Source: a virus | Strand: one strand, 5' to 3' | IMG/VR virus record: IMGVR_UViG_3300029266_000219 | Coordinates: 1-30,783 of that record | DNA: 30,783 bases | Shown here: piece by piece, positions 30,309-30,783 of the stretch | Position numbering within the stretch: position 1 is the first letter of the stretch | Layout of the letters: each line of letters begins with the position of its first letter | The notes under the pieces: generated by a model | The model's database searches: none | What the model was told of the DNA's origin: nothing | Seen by the model: only the letters and a program-made list of their open reading frames with translations | Position numbers and translations under genes: made by a program

Positions 30309-30783
30309 TTAATTTATTTTATCGTTATACAAATGTAGGTTATGTGCAAAGTGATAATAACTTCCTACTTTAATAGAAAGTCTCTCTGACACTTCTTTTT
30401 GTAGCGATGCAAAACAGTATTGATCGTTACAGAAACCGTACCACAGGTCATTAGAACGCATTAGAACTGACATCTCTAGCTTGTTGTTGACTATAGTAAA
30501 TTGAACTGCATAAGTACAAGGTGTGTCTTTAGCGTAGGTATCAATTTCTTTACCATCGTATATAGATATTGCAGCTTGCCTTGTGTCTTTATTGTGTTTT
30601 AACATAGCAACAACTTTATCTAATTGATGACCTCTTTCCCACTGCCAACCATAGTTAGATCTTACTTCTCTTTTAGAATCTGCCATTGTTTCCCATATAG
30701 GAGGTATACTTCCGTGTATCTCACCTAAAGCATCTATGCTTGGGTTGTTTGTGCAATACCATTTCCACTCAGCTTCTGCGTAC
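30309..30783 (-). CDS. thyA: Thymidylate-synthase-like enzyme, compact, 5' end outside window
   Basis: The frame is open to the window edge, so the start is beyond base 30783; 157 residues are visible. TS features: the catalytic Cys in D-T-P-C89-T, the phosphate Arg and substrate residues in M-R109-S-N-D112, G116, and H150-L-Y152 near the end (D205/H207/Y209 region in E. coli, here N148/H150/Y152). The protein ends only 5 residues after Y152, so the usual long C-terminal segment is missing. TS methylates dUMP to dTMP with methylene-tetrahydrofolate. A residue at the dUMP-specificity position may be Asp (see findings), so a dCMP-modifying activity is possible. It begins the visible operon. Confidence 0.8.
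   Translation of the reverse strand, partial: YAEAEWKWYCTNNPSIDALGEIHGSIPPIWETMADSKREVRSNYGWQWERGHQLDKVVAMLKHNKDTRQAAISIYDGKEIDTYAKDTPCTYAVQFTIVNNKLEMSVLMRSNDLWYGFCNDQYCFASLQKEVSERLSIKVGSYYHFAHNLHLYNDKIN

Noticed and set aside
1-30783. CRISPR array, integrase, transposase or insertion sequence
   Set aside because: I saw no regularly spaced direct repeats, no tyrosine/serine recombinase motifs and no terminal inverted repeats flanking a transposase.

Overview
The window is a contiguous piece of a tailed phage genome (or prophage). It is AT-rich, densely coded, and has two converging gene blocks: about 24 kb of virion and lysis genes on the + strand, and about 6.5 kb of nucleotide-metabolism and accessory genes on the - strand. 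A strong hairpin terminator at about 24.2 kb separates them. There is no long tape-measure gene, sheath or baseplate. Instead the set is portal, scaffold, capsid, adaptor-like proteins, a very large tail-hub protein, and three consecutive internal-virion-type proteins ending in a 2275-residue giant. This points to a podovirus-like particle. Almost all + strand starts lack a Shine-Dalgarno sequence and sit behind A/T-only leaders. One accessory protein has a signal peptide ending in S-A-Q. Both traits fit a Bacteroidetes (probably marine flavobacterial) host, but this is inference.

Layout, + strand: portal (1-1794, start outside the window), scaffold-like protein, major capsid protein, hairpin, unknown 254-aa protein, second hairpin, 254-aa structural protein, 405-aa adaptor-like protein, 1519-aa tail protein with a proline-rich linker and an Ig-like domain, 489-aa tail protein that looks like the detached C-terminal part of the preceding one, GNAT-like protein, 245-aa and 540-aa internal virion candidates, and the 2275-aa giant with an HExxH site. 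The lysis pair follows (holin-like membrane protein and M15 peptidase, coupled by ATGA). Then come two small genes of 45 and 33 codons, an inverted repeat and the bidirectional terminator.

Layout, - strand, in transcription order from the right edge: compact thymidylate-synthase-like enzyme (start outside the window), GIY-YIG-like/MazG fusion, a second MazG-like protein, PD-(D/E)XK endonuclease, two small genes (57 and 46 codons), ribonucleotide reductase small subunit nrdB, Fe(II)/2OG oxygenase, a four-gene cassette (membrane protein, single C2H2 zinc finger, coiled coil, secreted beta-rich protein), and ribonucleotide reductase large subunit nrdA. Genes here abut or overlap (TAATG, TAAATG), so they form one operon.

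The - strand operon would supply and police dNTP pools (RNR, TS-like enzyme, MazG-type hydrolases) and process replicated DNA (endonuclease). The + strand builds the particle and lyses the cell. The parts most worth a second look are the split tail hub with its inserted Ig-like module, the zincin-bearing giant protein, the unusual RNR and TS active-site residues, the GIY-YIG/MazG fusion, and the small-gene cassette between nrdB and nrdA. Family calls come from motif reading and memory of families. No database search was possible.
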